From Candidatus Zhuqueibacterota bacterium (lineage in GTDB: Bacteria > Electryoneota > RPQS01): 42,028 bases of DNA. The stretch's first letter is position 1. Each line of letters opens with the position of its first letter. Positions 16,934-24,625 of the stretch are shown piece by piece. The notes beneath the pieces were generated by a model. It saw only the letters and a list, made by a program, of their open reading frames with translations. It was not told the origin of the DNA and searched no databases. The stretch spans positions 1 to 42,028 of the forward strand of contig RPQS01000032.1 of the NCBI GenBank assembly GCA_003818605.1, in the 5' to 3' direction. The translations under genes and the position numbers were made by a program.

Positions 16934-17476
16934 ATGCTTCGCCGGTTTACGATTCTTGCCGTTTTACTGCTGTTTGTTGCCGCTCCCGCTTTGGCACAAG
17001 CCCCGTTTATCGCCCAAATTTATTATTATTCCGGATTGGGCGGCGGTTCGCCTTTGACTACAACCTGTCAGGGAAGCACTCCCCTCCCTGATGGCCGTGT
17101 TATCAAGATCTTCTGGGATTCAGACAGTGACGGTCCGGATCTTACCGATCCGTTGGCCCCTGTCTGCAATGATCCTCCGGATTGTGAAAGCGGCGAACCT
17201 TATGCAAGCCTGAATATGAACCAGTTCACGTTCAACGGCACGGCCATCGAATTCGGAACGGGCTTTTTTATGACGGACCCCGCATTCAGAAGCATTTCCG
17301 GTTTGCCGACTCCGGCCCGGTACTACCTGCGTGTTTATGAACTGGATGGAATCACGGTTTTGTGGACCTCCACGGTCTTGACTATGGTCAGCGGAATGCA
17401 GGAGTTTTATCTTCTCGGTTCCGATTGGACTTGCGGTTCCACGCCGCAGTGCATTGTACGGGATGAACACGAATAG
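16934..17476 (+). CDS. Small exported PL[PAS]DG-family protein
   Basis: The start at 16934 (MLRRFTILAVLLLFVAAPALA) gives a clean signal peptide; AAAGGAAA lies a few bases upstream. The 180-residue protein is essentially one beta-rich domain: an opening strand (FIAQIYYYSG), GSTPLPDGRVIKIFWDSDSDGPD, a central strand (YYLRVYELDG) and a closing GSDWTCG. The same four elements occur in the genes at 15255, 19918 and 20693. No sorting domain is present, so it may remain periplasmic or be released. The function is unknown; an acidic D-x-D-x-D stretch could bind calcium. It has its own terminator at 17507. Confidence 0.8.
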   Translation: MLRRFTILAVLLLFVAAPALAQAPFIAQIYYYSGLGGGSPLTTTCQGSTPLPDGRVIKIFWDSDSDGPDLTDPLAPVCNDPPDCESGEPYASLNMNQFTFNGTAIEFGTGFFMTDPAFRSISGLPTPARYYLRVYELDGITVLWTSTVLTMVSGMQEFYLLGSDWTCGSTPQCIVRDEHE

Positions 17477-17506
17477 CTGATTAGAGGACTGCGATTGTTA
17501 ATCCGA

Positions 17507-17535
17507 AGGGCGCAACCAATGGTGCGCCCTCTCTT
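17507..17535 (+). terminator. Intrinsic terminator
   Basis: AGGGCGCA (17507-17514) pairs with TGCGCCCT (17523-17530), followed by CTCTTTG. It ends the unit of the gene at 16934. Confidence 0.7.
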
Positions 17536-17658
17536 TGTCTGCTTAATCATGGGGATTTGCTTAAGACGAAAAATATAACTATAAAATTATTATGTGAATA
17601 CTATTTGCGACAACTCACTCTGCTATTCAATTATACATGCCCGATAAATATGCGCTAC

Positions 17659-17687
17659 TTGCACTTTTTCCGGAAACTTGGTACCTT
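17659..17687 (+). promoter_or_regulatory. Candidate promoter of the selenoprotein operon
   Basis: TTGCAC (17659-17664) and TACCTT (17682-17687) are 17 bases apart and 64 bases before the ATG at 17752. The match is modest, but a promoter is expected because a terminator lies upstream at 17507. Confidence 0.35.
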
Positions 17688-17751
17688 TTATGTCCGTTAA
17701 AAGACTGATAGTAACGGATTCTTGCGATCTTAACCAACCGATTGACAAACC

Positions 17752-18777
17752 ATGAGAAAAAGCCTAACCATCTTGTTGGTTGTCCTGCTGGCCACGGGAG
17801 CCGTGTTGTATACCGGCTGCCAACGCGCGAAGGCTTCAGGCAAACTACAGATCATGTACAGCGGAAATATTAAGGGCAATGTCAGCCCCTGTGGTTGACA
17901 CGACAAAAAAGGTGGGGTGGCCCGGTGGGCTGCCTTCGTAAACCGGCACGGCATTCCCGATGCAGCGTGGTTGACCGTGGATGCCGGCAACTACGTGGAT
18001 CGAGCGGGCACGGGCGGCTGCTCGAACAAGTGTCAATTCATGGTGACGAGCTACAAGGATCTCCACTATGACGTCCTGAATTTGGGTCGGCAGGAAGTCT
18101 GGATGGGATACGAAACCCTGCGTGCCATGATGGACACGGTCAAGAATACGGAATTTGTTTCCGCCAATCTGATCGAAGTGAAATCCAAGCGTCCGGTCGT
18201 CAAGCCCTTTGTCATTAAGGATTATGGCAAATTCCGTGTAGGAGTAATCGGTCTTCTGAATGAAGGAGATTTCCCCAAAGGCTCGACGCTGCTGGACACG
18301 GCCAACATGGTCATCCTTCCGCACAAGGAAGCGGCGAAGAAATACATCCCGTCTCTGGCGCGCAAGGTGGATGCACTCGTATTGTTGACGGAATTGCCGT
18401 CCGTGCTGCTGGACACTCTGGTAAAAACCTACCCGGAAATTGATCTGGTGATCTCCACGGGCGGTCTGCGCAGCGGCGAAACCCCGACCACGATCGGCAA
18501 GACACGCATTGTCGGCTCGGGTTCTTCCGGATATAACGGCCACTATGCCGAGCTGGAATTCAATCCGGCCTGGAAAGACAGCCTTGGCTTCCGTAACTTC
18601 CAGGAGCCGCTGTCCGACACGTATGATGAAAAGGGAGTGTGGGCGGATCGTCTGGCGGCTTTTAATTCGATGCCCTTGTCCGTGCCGAAGCCCAATCCGG
18701 TGCCGCCCGCAACTCAGAAAAAGCTGGGAACAAATCCCGCGCCGCAAACCACGGCGCCGGCTCAGAAAAAAAGCTGA
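17752..18777 (+). CDS. Predicted selenoprotein: lipoprotein of 5'-nucleotidase-like fold, TGA at codon 49
   Basis: Read through the TGA at 17896-17898 the frame gives 341 residues. The start ATG at 17752 yields a lipoprotein signal (LLVVLLATGAVLYTGC, Cys23). Then follow a strand (LQIMYSGNIKG), the motif S-P-C47-G48-U49, and K-K-G-G-V-A-R. The rest is a UshA/metallophosphoesterase-type alpha/beta fold: LTVDAGNYVD, DVLNLGRQEVWMG, FVSANLIEV, FRVGVIGLLNE. The usual metal ligands (D-x-H, D-A-G-D, G-N-H-E) read SGNIKG, DAGN and GRQE, so phosphatase chemistry is doubtful. A Pro/Lys/Thr-rich tail ends the protein. Extra cysteines lie at about 90 and 94. Homologues I recall have C-G-C here, which fits Cys-to-Sec exchange. 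TGA serves as true stop at 18775. Coding on both sides of TGA is intact, so a pseudogene is unlikely. Confidence 0.88.
17896..17934 (+). promoter_or_regulatory. Recoded UGA and SECIS-like hairpin 1
   Basis: UGA at 17896-17898. Stem GGUGGCCC (17916-17923) pairs with GGGCUGCC (17927-17934) around loop GGU, whose first base is the 26th after UGA. Bacterial SECIS elements lie directly 3' of UGA and carry a G in the apical loop at about this distance. Confidence 0.75.
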
Positions 18778-18933
18778 TTCCTTCATCGAACAGCGCGATT
18801 TGATCTACGTGAACTTGGCTGTTTCGCGCCGCACCTCTTGGGCGAAGTGGATACACACTGTGTTTATGAATAAGCCGGATGCCCCGCTTTTGCTTCCTAT
18901 GGGAACTGCCGGAAGAGAGCAGGTTAACCGAGA

Positions 18934-19878
18934 ATGCGAATGAAGCCCTACAAATCTCTGATCTTTCTGCTTACGCTTGCTGTCTGTTTCGGCACACTCT
19001 GGGCCGGAAATGCGGCCAAGCGCAAAGGCGTGGTCAAAGTTCCCGCGCGCATTCATGTGTCGGGCAACTTCGAGGGTGAACTCGAACCCTGTGGTTGAAA
19101 GGTCAAGAAAGGCGGGCTGGCCCGGAGGGCCGGCTTTATAACCCAAAGTCGCGCGGACACCATCGCTAACTTGCTGGTGGAAGCGGGGAATTTTGCTCCC
19201 GCCTCCCGCTCGTTCATGGATTCGACGAAAGCCCGCATGATGACGGACTTCTACCGGCAGATGAAATACGATGCCGTCGGCTTGTCTATGCGCGAACTTC
19301 AGTTTGGAGTGGATGTCTGGAAGGAAGCGGCGAAAGACGGAGTTCCCATTATCGCCGCGAATCTTTTCAACGATAAAAAATGCAAGAAGGCCGTCTTCAA
19401 CCAGTATACGATCAAGGAAGATCACGGCGACCGCCTGGGTGTGATTGCCTTTGTTTCCGAAAATGCCTGGAAGGCGCGCAAGGACACCTCCAAGCTGTTC
19501 CACAAGTCCCCCTTTGAGATGGGCAAGCTCATTAAAAAGGTGGCCAAGAAATGCGATCATCTGACGCTTATCGGCGAATTCACTACGGTAGATGCCGAGT
19601 CTCTGGTCCGGGCTTTTCCCGAAATCAATGCTATCGTCTCATCCGGCATTCGCGCCGATCAGGTGAATCGCATCAAGGATTCCAACGCCATTCTCATCGG
19701 TTCTTCCACGCGCGGCAACTATGCGACCTTTGTGGATTGGAATTACTCTGCCGCCGATACCGCCGTGCACTATGTCAACAAACAGCAAGTCCTTGATCCG
19801 ACCGTGCCGGAAGATACGACCGTTGTCCGTATGTTGGCCAAGATGAACCAAACCATTAAAACCGGACCCGGCCGTTAA
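18934..19878 (+). CDS. Predicted selenoprotein: exported 5'-nucleotidase-like fold, TGA at codon 55
   Basis: A second, diverged copy of the preceding gene. From ATG 18934 (18940 is also possible) the product is 314 residues with a signal peptide (SLIFLLTLAVCFGTLWA). The motif is L-E-P-C53-G54-U55 with the TGA at 19096-19098, followed by K-K-G-G-L-A-R-R-A-G-F. The same fold elements follow: LVEAGNFAP, DAVGLSMRELQFG, PIIAANLFNDKK, RLGVIAFVSEN, INAIVSSGIRAD, AILIGSSTRGNYA. As in the first copy, the expected metal ligands are replaced (EAGN, SMRE). Unlike the first copy it has no lipobox, so one would be membrane-anchored and the other soluble. The stop is TAA. It lies 156 bases after the first copy and 39 before the next gene, so all three are probably one transcript ending at 20647. 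Confidence 0.88.
19096..19134 (+). promoter_or_regulatory. Recoded UGA and SECIS-like hairpin 2
   Basis: UGA at 19096-19098. Stem GCUGGCCC (19116-19123) pairs with GGGCCGGC (19127-19134) around loop GGA, again starting 26 bases after UGA. Compared with hairpin 1, pair two is swapped from G-C to C-G and pair four changes from G-U to G-C, so pairing is kept. Confidence 0.75.
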
Positions 19879-19917
19879 CCGAAATTCACCTCAACAGCAT
19901 TTCAGAGGGCTTGAATT

Positions 19918-20598
19918 GTGAAGCTAATCCGTTCTCATAGTATGCAGTGGTTTGCGAGTCTCTGGATTATTGCAATCTTCTCCGGCCTCGTATTCGCGCA
20001 GACTCCGTCGGTGTTGGAAGCGTCTCCGTCCGTTGCTACCCCGGACACCGTGAAACAAGTCAGTGATTGGCGGAACCTGCTTCTCTTTGATTCGGATCCT
20101 GTCCCTCCCGGATTTCCGCAAGTCAATCCGTACAACATTTTAGCAAGAATGGTTGGGTGGACGGTCCCTGTTTTGGATCACACCGGCCAACCGCATCAGC
20201 ACGGACATTTAATCCAGCTGATCGTAGACGGCGGCAATGGTATTCAAGACCCTCCCCTGTCGGACGGAACTCCGGGCGGCGACGATTCCATGGCTTACGG
20301 CAACTTCAACATGATGGTGCTGCAAGGGTTGGAAGAACCGCCCGATCCCAAAGGCAGAAGCGGCTTGTTTTATTCCCTGAAGTTCTTCATTCCTTATTTC
20401 CCCAACAGGGCACATTATTTGCGAATATGGGAAGGTGATAACATTGCCACTGCTCCGTATTATCAAGATACCAGCGAATACGATGCGGAAAATGACCGGG
20501 GAGGAACGATGATCACTCTGCAAACCGGTCAGCCGATGGACGTCCAATGGACCTTCGGCCCTTCCAAACCGCGGCCAACGGCTCCCCCTAAAGAATAG
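19918..20598 (+). CDS. Exported PL[PAS]DG-family protein
   Basis: A GTG start at 19918, with AGAGGG a few bases upstream, gives 226 residues; an ATG at codon 9 is an alternative. The signal peptide is FASLWIIAIFSGLVFAQ. The mature protein carries DPPLSDGTPGGDD, a central strand AHYLRIWEGD and a closing VQWTFG, matching the neighbours at 15255, 16934 and 20693. The segment GQPHQHGHLIQLIVDGG holds three histidines close together and could bind metal. A Pro-rich end follows, with no sorting domain. It is 39 bases downstream of the second selenoprotein gene and precedes a strong terminator, so it is probably the third gene of that operon and perhaps a partner. Confidence 0.8.
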   Translation: MKLIRSHSMQWFASLWIIAIFSGLVFAQTPSVLEASPSVATPDTVKQVSDWRNLLLFDSDPVPPGFPQVNPYNILARMVGWTVPVLDHTGQPHQHGHLIQLIVDGGNGIQDPPLSDGTPGGDDSMAYGNFNMMVLQGLEEPPDPKGRSGLFYSLKFFIPYFPNRAHYLRIWEGDNIATAPYYQDTSEYDAENDRGGTMITLQTGQPMDVQWTFGPSKPRPTAPPKE

Positions 20599-20646
20599 CT
20601 ACGGAGCCGATCATCTGTCGGCATCGTACTGCAGATAGAACTTGAT

Positions 20647-20679
20647 AACCGGAACGGACAGCAACGTTCCGGTTTTTTT
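20647..20679 (+). terminator. Strong intrinsic terminator
   Basis: AACCGGAACG (20647-20656) pairs with CGTTCCGGTT (20665-20674), then a T-run to 20679. It ends the selenoprotein operon only 14 bases before the next start codon. Confidence 0.88.
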
Positions 20680-20692
20680 ATGGGAAGATTTT

Positions 20693-21505
20693 ATGAAACC
20701 TATGCTGCTGCGAATCATCATGCCGTTGTGTTTTATCCACACGTTCTGTCTGGCCGACGGCTTTCGTGTGGATCTGCTGCATTCAGATTTTTCCGGCGGT
20801 CCGCTGCTCGCGGATACCGCCTTGGATTCGCCGCTGGCGGATGGCTGTGCGATTGAAATTTTGGAAGACTTCGGGATGGAGGGGATCGTTCCGATCACTC
20901 AAGCTCTCGATCAGAATCAGCAAGCGCATAATTCGCAGGCGCATCGGCGCAGCGATGGTTTCGCGATGGTCGTGAACGGATCATCCCGTTTCGATGCGCC
21001 GGGATTTTTCTTCGTGGAATCCGCACTGTCGGGCGACCATTTACCCCGACATCCATTGCGCATTCGCGTGTGGAACGGCAGCGATGCCGCTCTGGCTTCA
21101 GCATACTGGGAGTCTCCGCCGTATTCGGTTCTGCCCGGTCAGCAGCAAGTCAGTTTCACGAGGGCGGAATGGACTTATCACGAAGTTTCCTCGCTGGACA
21201 AAAATGGCGAACAATCCGTCCAAAGTTCTGCCGTCGCGGAGCAATACGAACTGCTGACCGCTTATCCGAATCCGTTCAACTCGAGCGCGCAGATTGTGTT
21301 TTCTCTCGAACGCGCCGGATCGGTGGAACTCAGTGTTTATGACCTTCAAGGCAGACACGAACGGACGCTGCTCAGCGGCCCACAGACTTCCGGACAACAT
21401 CAAATCTCGTTTGACGGTTCCGCTCTGCCCACGGGTGTCTACTTCGTTTCTCTCCGCACGGATGAACGCGCCCCGTTGACCCGCAAACTCGTTCTCATGC
21501 GCTGA
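20693..21505 (+). CDS. Exported PL[PAS]DG-family protein with type A sorting domain
   Basis: The start at 20693 (MKPMLLRIIMPLCFIHTFCLA) is chosen because the longer frame would begin inside the terminator hairpin. The 270-residue product has a signal peptide, a domain with ALDSPLADGCAIEIL, a strand PLRIRVWNG and a closing RAEWTYHE, then a type A sorting domain (YPNPFNSSAQIVF to RKLVLMR). It is thus a short fusion of the family domain to a secretion signal, while the genes at 16934 and 19918 have the domain alone. No promoter is visible between the terminator and the start, so expression depends on read-through or an internal promoter. Confidence 0.82.
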   Translation: MKPMLLRIIMPLCFIHTFCLADGFRVDLLHSDFSGGPLLADTALDSPLADGCAIEILEDFGMEGIVPITQALDQNQQAHNSQAHRRSDGFAMVVNGSSRFDAPGFFFVESALSGDHLPRHPLRIRVWNGSDAALASAYWESPPYSVLPGQQQVSFTRAEWTYHEVSSLDKNGEQSVQSSAVAEQYELLTAYPNPFNSSAQIVFSLERAGSVELSVYDLQGRHERTLLSGPQTSGQHQISFDGSALPTGVYFVSLRTDERAPLTRKLVLMR

Positions 21506-21530
21506 TAAAGAGGAAATTCCGCACAATCGA

Positions 21531-21559
21531 AAGGGCGGCTCCTGCGAGCCGCCCTTTTT
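21531..21559 (+). terminator. Strong intrinsic terminator
   Basis: GGGCGGCTC (21533-21541), loop CTGC, GAGCCGCCC (21546-21554), then five T. It lies 26 bases after the stop at 21505. Confidence 0.92.
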
Positions 21560-21824
21560 GTATTCCATAGCCTTTCAGTATGCCCGCCTATATGTTCTTC
21601 TCGTGCTGCCAAGCCGGGGTAAGGGCTTCCGCAACCCGGCCGGAGTCGGATTATGTGCTTCGCTATAACAACCTTAAAACCCCTTTAACATTTTGTTTTC
21701 ATTGGTTTCATATTGACATTCGGCACCGCGCGCATTATATTGAAGGTTGAGGATAGTAAACCTATTCAATCTGGTGAATACCCCTTGCGAAATTGGTACT
21801 CTTTAACCTAAGAAACTGATTTTC
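21560..21824 (+). other. Intergenic region with one strong promoter
   Basis: Between the terminator at 21531 and the next gene there is no open frame of interest. It contains a palindrome-like stretch near 21612-21645 (AAGCCGGGGTAAGG and CAACCCGGCCGGAGT) and the promoter at 21713. Confidence 0.5.
21713..21741 (+). promoter_or_regulatory. Strong sigma-70-type promoter
   Basis: Perfect TTGACA (21713-21718), a 17-base spacer and TATATT (21736-21741). The start ATG at 21825 lies 83 bases downstream. The leader has no Shine-Dalgarno before the ATG. Confidence 0.82.
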
Positions 21825-22646
21825 ATGAACGCCGGCTACTTATTCCGTGCCTTTGTCACGGGATTTACACTTTTACTTTGCCTCTCGATTCTACAGCGCG
21901 TAAACCGACCGTCCTCGCGCGAGTACGATCTATCACTCTCCGAACCCGCATCAAACTACAAGACCTCAACAGAATTCGATAATCCGACAGACCCGACTCT
22001 TTCACTACCGGTTGAAATTCAGGGTTTTCCTCTGGCCGCCATGGACAACACCTGTTTTGATGGTGTTCCGATGGATCTTTCCTGCTATACCGGAATGCTG
22101 TCCGGTGGGCGGGCGCGCGAATACACGATTCGGCTGCATCGGCCGTCCTCGCTGCGGATTAGTCTGGAACCTCAGGATCCCTACTATGATGTGAGTGTCG
22201 TTCTGCTGAATTCAAGCCGAAAGTGTATCGTAGGTTTGGATAAGGCTGGTGCGGGCAAGAATGAAAATGTGATATTAGACTGCATCGCACCCGGAACGTA
22301 TCGCCTGCTCGTGGGCGGCTACGGCGAAGACTGCGGGCCGTATCTGCTTTCCGTTTTCGATCAGCCTTTATCTATTGCTCATGTCTCGGATCTGGCTAAA
22401 TTCGAAGGCCGCAACGGCACGGTAATTCGCTGGAAGAGCTTTGGAGAAGTGGATTTGGCGCATTACAACTTGTATCGTGCTAACCAGAACGGCTGGTCGC
22501 GTATTGCCGTATTGCGCGCACACGGGACTCCGGCGGACTTTGCGGACTATCGTTTTACGGATCGCAATGCCCGCTCGGGATATGCCTACCGACTCGAAGC
22601 GGTTGCGCGCGACGGTCGCGTGGAGACTATTCCCATCGCGTCATAA
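21825..22646 (+). CDS. Exported protein with PPC-like and fibronectin III-like domains
   Basis: A 273-residue protein. An N-terminal hydrophobic segment (LFRAFVTGFTLLLCLSIL) is a signal or anchor. Residues about 80-178 look like a bacterial pre-peptidase C-terminal (PPC) domain: GGRAREYTIRLHRPSSLRI, YYDVSVVLLNSSRKCIVG, APGTYRLLVGGYG. Residues about 190-270 resemble a fibronectin-III domain (TVIRWKSFGEVDLAHYNLYR, GYAYRLEAVARDG). No catalytic domain is present, so it is probably a binding or structural protein. It has its own promoter and terminator and thus forms a single-gene unit. Confidence 0.8.
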   Translation: MNAGYLFRAFVTGFTLLLCLSILQRVNRPSSREYDLSLSEPASNYKTSTEFDNPTDPTLSLPVEIQGFPLAAMDNTCFDGVPMDLSCYTGMLSGGRAREYTIRLHRPSSLRISLEPQDPYYDVSVVLLNSSRKCIVGLDKAGAGKNENVILDCIAPGTYRLLVGGYGEDCGPYLLSVFDQPLSIAHVSDLAKFEGRNGTVIRWKSFGEVDLAHYNLYRANQNGWSRIAVLRAHGTPADFADYRFTDRNARSGYAYRLEAVARDGRVETIPIAS

Positions 22647-22669
22647 AGCAATCTGTCATACCGCAGAAA

Positions 22670-22699
22670 GAGCTGGGCGTTGCCGTCCGGCTCTTTTTT
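22670..22699 (+). terminator. Intrinsic terminator
   Basis: GAGCTGG (22670-22676) pairs with CCGGCTC (22687-22693), with one U-G pair, followed by TTTTTT. Confidence 0.85.
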
Positions 22700-22758
22700 G
22701 TTTCAAGATTTCTGGGTAAATTGTTTTCGGAATGCAGCTTCGACAAGGGAAAAAACCT

Positions 22759-23397
22759 ATGTCCGAAAAACTCTGCCCGAAAATCATTCTCGAGGGCACA
22801 CGGCTCACTTTAAAAACCGACATCGCCTTTGCCTTAAATGAGCATCCCCGTATTGTCGGCCCGCGCAAGTACCGCTACCATTCTCCGCTGATTTCCGCCG
22901 AATGGTGCGCCTTTACCAACTTCCCGTGGGGCCGCGGTCTGCTGAATTTCGAACCGCAGGAAGAAGCGCGCGCTTTGGAAACTTATGCTACTTGGACGCG
23001 GCTCTTCGAACTGCTGCCGTACTATTCCTGGATAGTCGATCGCTTTCATATTTCCACCCGCGCCGTTCAGTTTCAGATGCGGAACAAGGATTACGATTTC
23101 CGCTGGCTCGAAGAACGGCTGGCGCGCCTGAATTTTCATATCGTGCTTTGCACCCGTACGGAAACTTCCTTCGCCGCAGCTCGTGAAACGCGATTGAGAG
23201 TTTCCGGCAAGCCGTCGCAGTACGATGATCTTTCCGTCTTTATCCGCGAGCAGGATCTCTTCCGCAAGCTGATCTCCAATTCCATCCTGATGAAAATGGA
23301 ACTCGACGTTTCCGACGGCAATATCGAAGCCGCTTGCAGCCGCATTGCCGACTGGATGACCGGCACCGGCGGACTGTGGGCGAAAGATGGATTATAA
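22759..23397 (+). CDS. Thymidylate kinase-like protein with a degenerate P-loop
   Basis: A 212-residue protein from ATG 22759. Its start KIILEGTRLTLKTDIAFAL aligns with the first strand, P-loop and helix of nucleoside monophosphate kinases, but the Walker A Gly before Lys is Leu (G13-T-R-L-T-L18-K19-T20). Later, IVDRFHISTRAVQFQMRNKDYDFRWLEERL resembles the D-R-x-x-x-S-x-x-x-[YF] motif and following helix of thymidylate kinases, and LNFHIVLCTRTETSF matches the next strand, which normally reads L-x-x-D-x. It therefore looks like a P-loop fold protein with altered nucleotide binding. It directly precedes cdd and udk, so a link to nucleotide metabolism is plausible but unproven. Confidence 0.65.
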   Translation: MSEKLCPKIILEGTRLTLKTDIAFALNEHPRIVGPRKYRYHSPLISAEWCAFTNFPWGRGLLNFEPQEEARALETYATWTRLFELLPYYSWIVDRFHISTRAVQFQMRNKDYDFRWLEERLARLNFHIVLCTRTETSFAAARETRLRVSGKPSQYDDLSVFIREQDLFRKLISNSILMKMELDVSDGNIEAACSRIADWMTGTGGLWAKDGL

Positions 23398-23454
23398 CAA
23401 TCCGGCGCAAATCCAGCCAAATGCTCTCCAATATGAATCACAATCAGCTTTTCA

Positions 23455-23483
23455 TTGCCTTTGCTTTAACAATTTACTACATT
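23455..23483 (+). promoter_or_regulatory. Candidate promoter for cdd-udk
   Basis: TTGCCT (23455-23460), 17-base spacer, TACATT (23478-23483), 32 bases before the ATG of cdd. Confidence 0.45.
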
Positions 23484-23515
23484 TAAGGACACGTCCGAAC
23501 CTCTTCCGGAACTCT

Positions 23516-23911
23516 ATGACAAATCAAGATTTAGTCGCAACTGCGTGGAAGGCTCGTGAACACGCCTCCGCACCCTACTCGCACTATCGTGTGGGAGCGG
23601 CCCTTCTGACCGAATCGGGAAATGTGTACACCGGGGCCAATGTGGAGTCCAGTTCTTACGGACTATCCATCTGTGCGGAGCGGGTGGCTTTAACGAAGGC
23701 GATTTCCGAGGGTGAGAAGTCCCGCTTCATCCGCATTGCCGTCGTGGCCGAAGGCCGCCATACTCCCGTTCCCTGTGGCGCCTGCCGCCAGCTTTTAGCC
23801 GATTATGCGCCGGACGTTGAAATCCTGCTCTCCGGCACTCCCGGCCAGTTTGAATTTACGCGGCTTTCCGATATCTTCCCCCGACCTTTCTCCTCAGATT
23901 TTTTAAAGTAA
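23516..23911 (+). CDS. cdd: Cytidine deaminase
   Basis: Converts cytidine and deoxycytidine to uridine and deoxyuridine in pyrimidine salvage. The start is the ATG at 23516 (MTNQDLVATAWKAREHA), giving 131 residues, the size of tetrameric homologues; the longer open frame adds an unrelated leader. Zinc ligands and catalytic Glu are visible: ICAERVAL gives Cys53 and Glu55, and PCGACRQ gives Cys87 and Cys90. The substrate strand is SHYRVGAALLTESGNVYTGANVE. It is separated from udk by only five bases, so the two form an operon that carries cytidine to UMP. Confidence 0.95.
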   Translation: MTNQDLVATAWKAREHASAPYSHYRVGAALLTESGNVYTGANVESSSYGLSICAERVALTKAISEGEKSRFIRIAVVAEGRHTPVPCGACRQLLADYAPDVEILLSGTPGQFEFTRLSDIFPRPFSSDFLK

Positions 23912-23916
23912 ATCCC

Positions 23917-24594
23917 ATGCGTGAATCTTCCTCTAATTCGGCGGTGCGCGGCAAGCGTGCGGGCCACTCCCACACGGGCTCGCACCTCATCGGTATTTGC
24001 GGCGGCAGCGGTTCCGGAAAAACTCTGGTGGCCAGCAGCGTGCGTGATGCGCTCGGCACGGACAATGTGCTGCTCATGGAGCAGGACAGCTACTACCGCG
24101 ACCTGTCCCACCTTCCGCTCGGCGAGCGGCATAAGGTGAATTTCGACCATCCCTCGGCTTTCGATAACGATCTGCTGCTCGATCATCTGCATGCTCTCTT
24201 GGGCGGAAACGCCGTCCGCATGCCCGAATACGATTACACGCAGCATACCCGTTCCAATAAAGTGCGCGATATTCTGCCCTGCACGGTGATTCTGCTGGAC
24301 GGCATCCTCGTGTTCGAAGATCCCCGCCTGCGCGAGATCATGGATATCCGCGTCTACGTGGATACGGACATGGACATCCGCCTCGCGCGCCGCATTCGCC
24401 GTGACATTGCCGAGCGCGGCCGCGAACTCATGAGCGTGCTCGAACAGTGGGAAACGCAGGTCCGGCCCATGCACGATCAGTTCGTCGAACCGTTCAAGCG
24501 GTATGCCGACATCATCATTCCGCAGGGCGGCATGAATACCGTGGCCGTGGATATGCTTGTAACTAAAGTACAGTCCATCGTCGGTAAAAAGTAG
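23917..24594 (+). CDS. udk: Uridine kinase
   Basis: Phosphorylates uridine and cytidine to UMP and CMP. The 225-residue protein carries a P-loop at residues 29-36 (GGSGSGKT), the substrate motif DSYYRDLSHLP, the FDHPSAFDNDLL segment, YDYTQHTRS and the RRIRRDIAERGR lid, all standard for bacterial Udk. Position directly behind cdd fits pyrimidine salvage. The first 23 residues (rich in Ser, Arg and His) are an extension without known role; the protein might start later, but no better start is seen. Confidence 0.95.
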   Translation: MRESSSNSAVRGKRAGHSHTGSHLIGICGGSGSGKTLVASSVRDALGTDNVLLMEQDSYYRDLSHLPLGERHKVNFDHPSAFDNDLLLDHLHALLGGNAVRMPEYDYTQHTRSNKVRDILPCTVILLDGILVFEDPRLREIMDIRVYVDTDMDIRLARRIRRDIAERGRELMSVLEQWETQVRPMHDQFVEPFKRYADIIIPQGGMNTVAVDMLVTKVQSIVGKK

Positions 24595-24625
24595 AATAAC
24601 CAACCTCGCGAATCGTATTCCGTTC

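Noticed and set aside
17896-19098. TGA read as Trp or Gly through an alternative genetic code
   Set aside because: Many genes in the window, including the HAD gene, ssb and the first selenoprotein gene itself, end in TGA, and no other gene needs internal TGA read-through.
17752-19878. The two interrupted genes as decaying pseudogenes
   Set aside because: Each has only one stop, at the same aligned position, with intact coding on both sides and a conserved hairpin.
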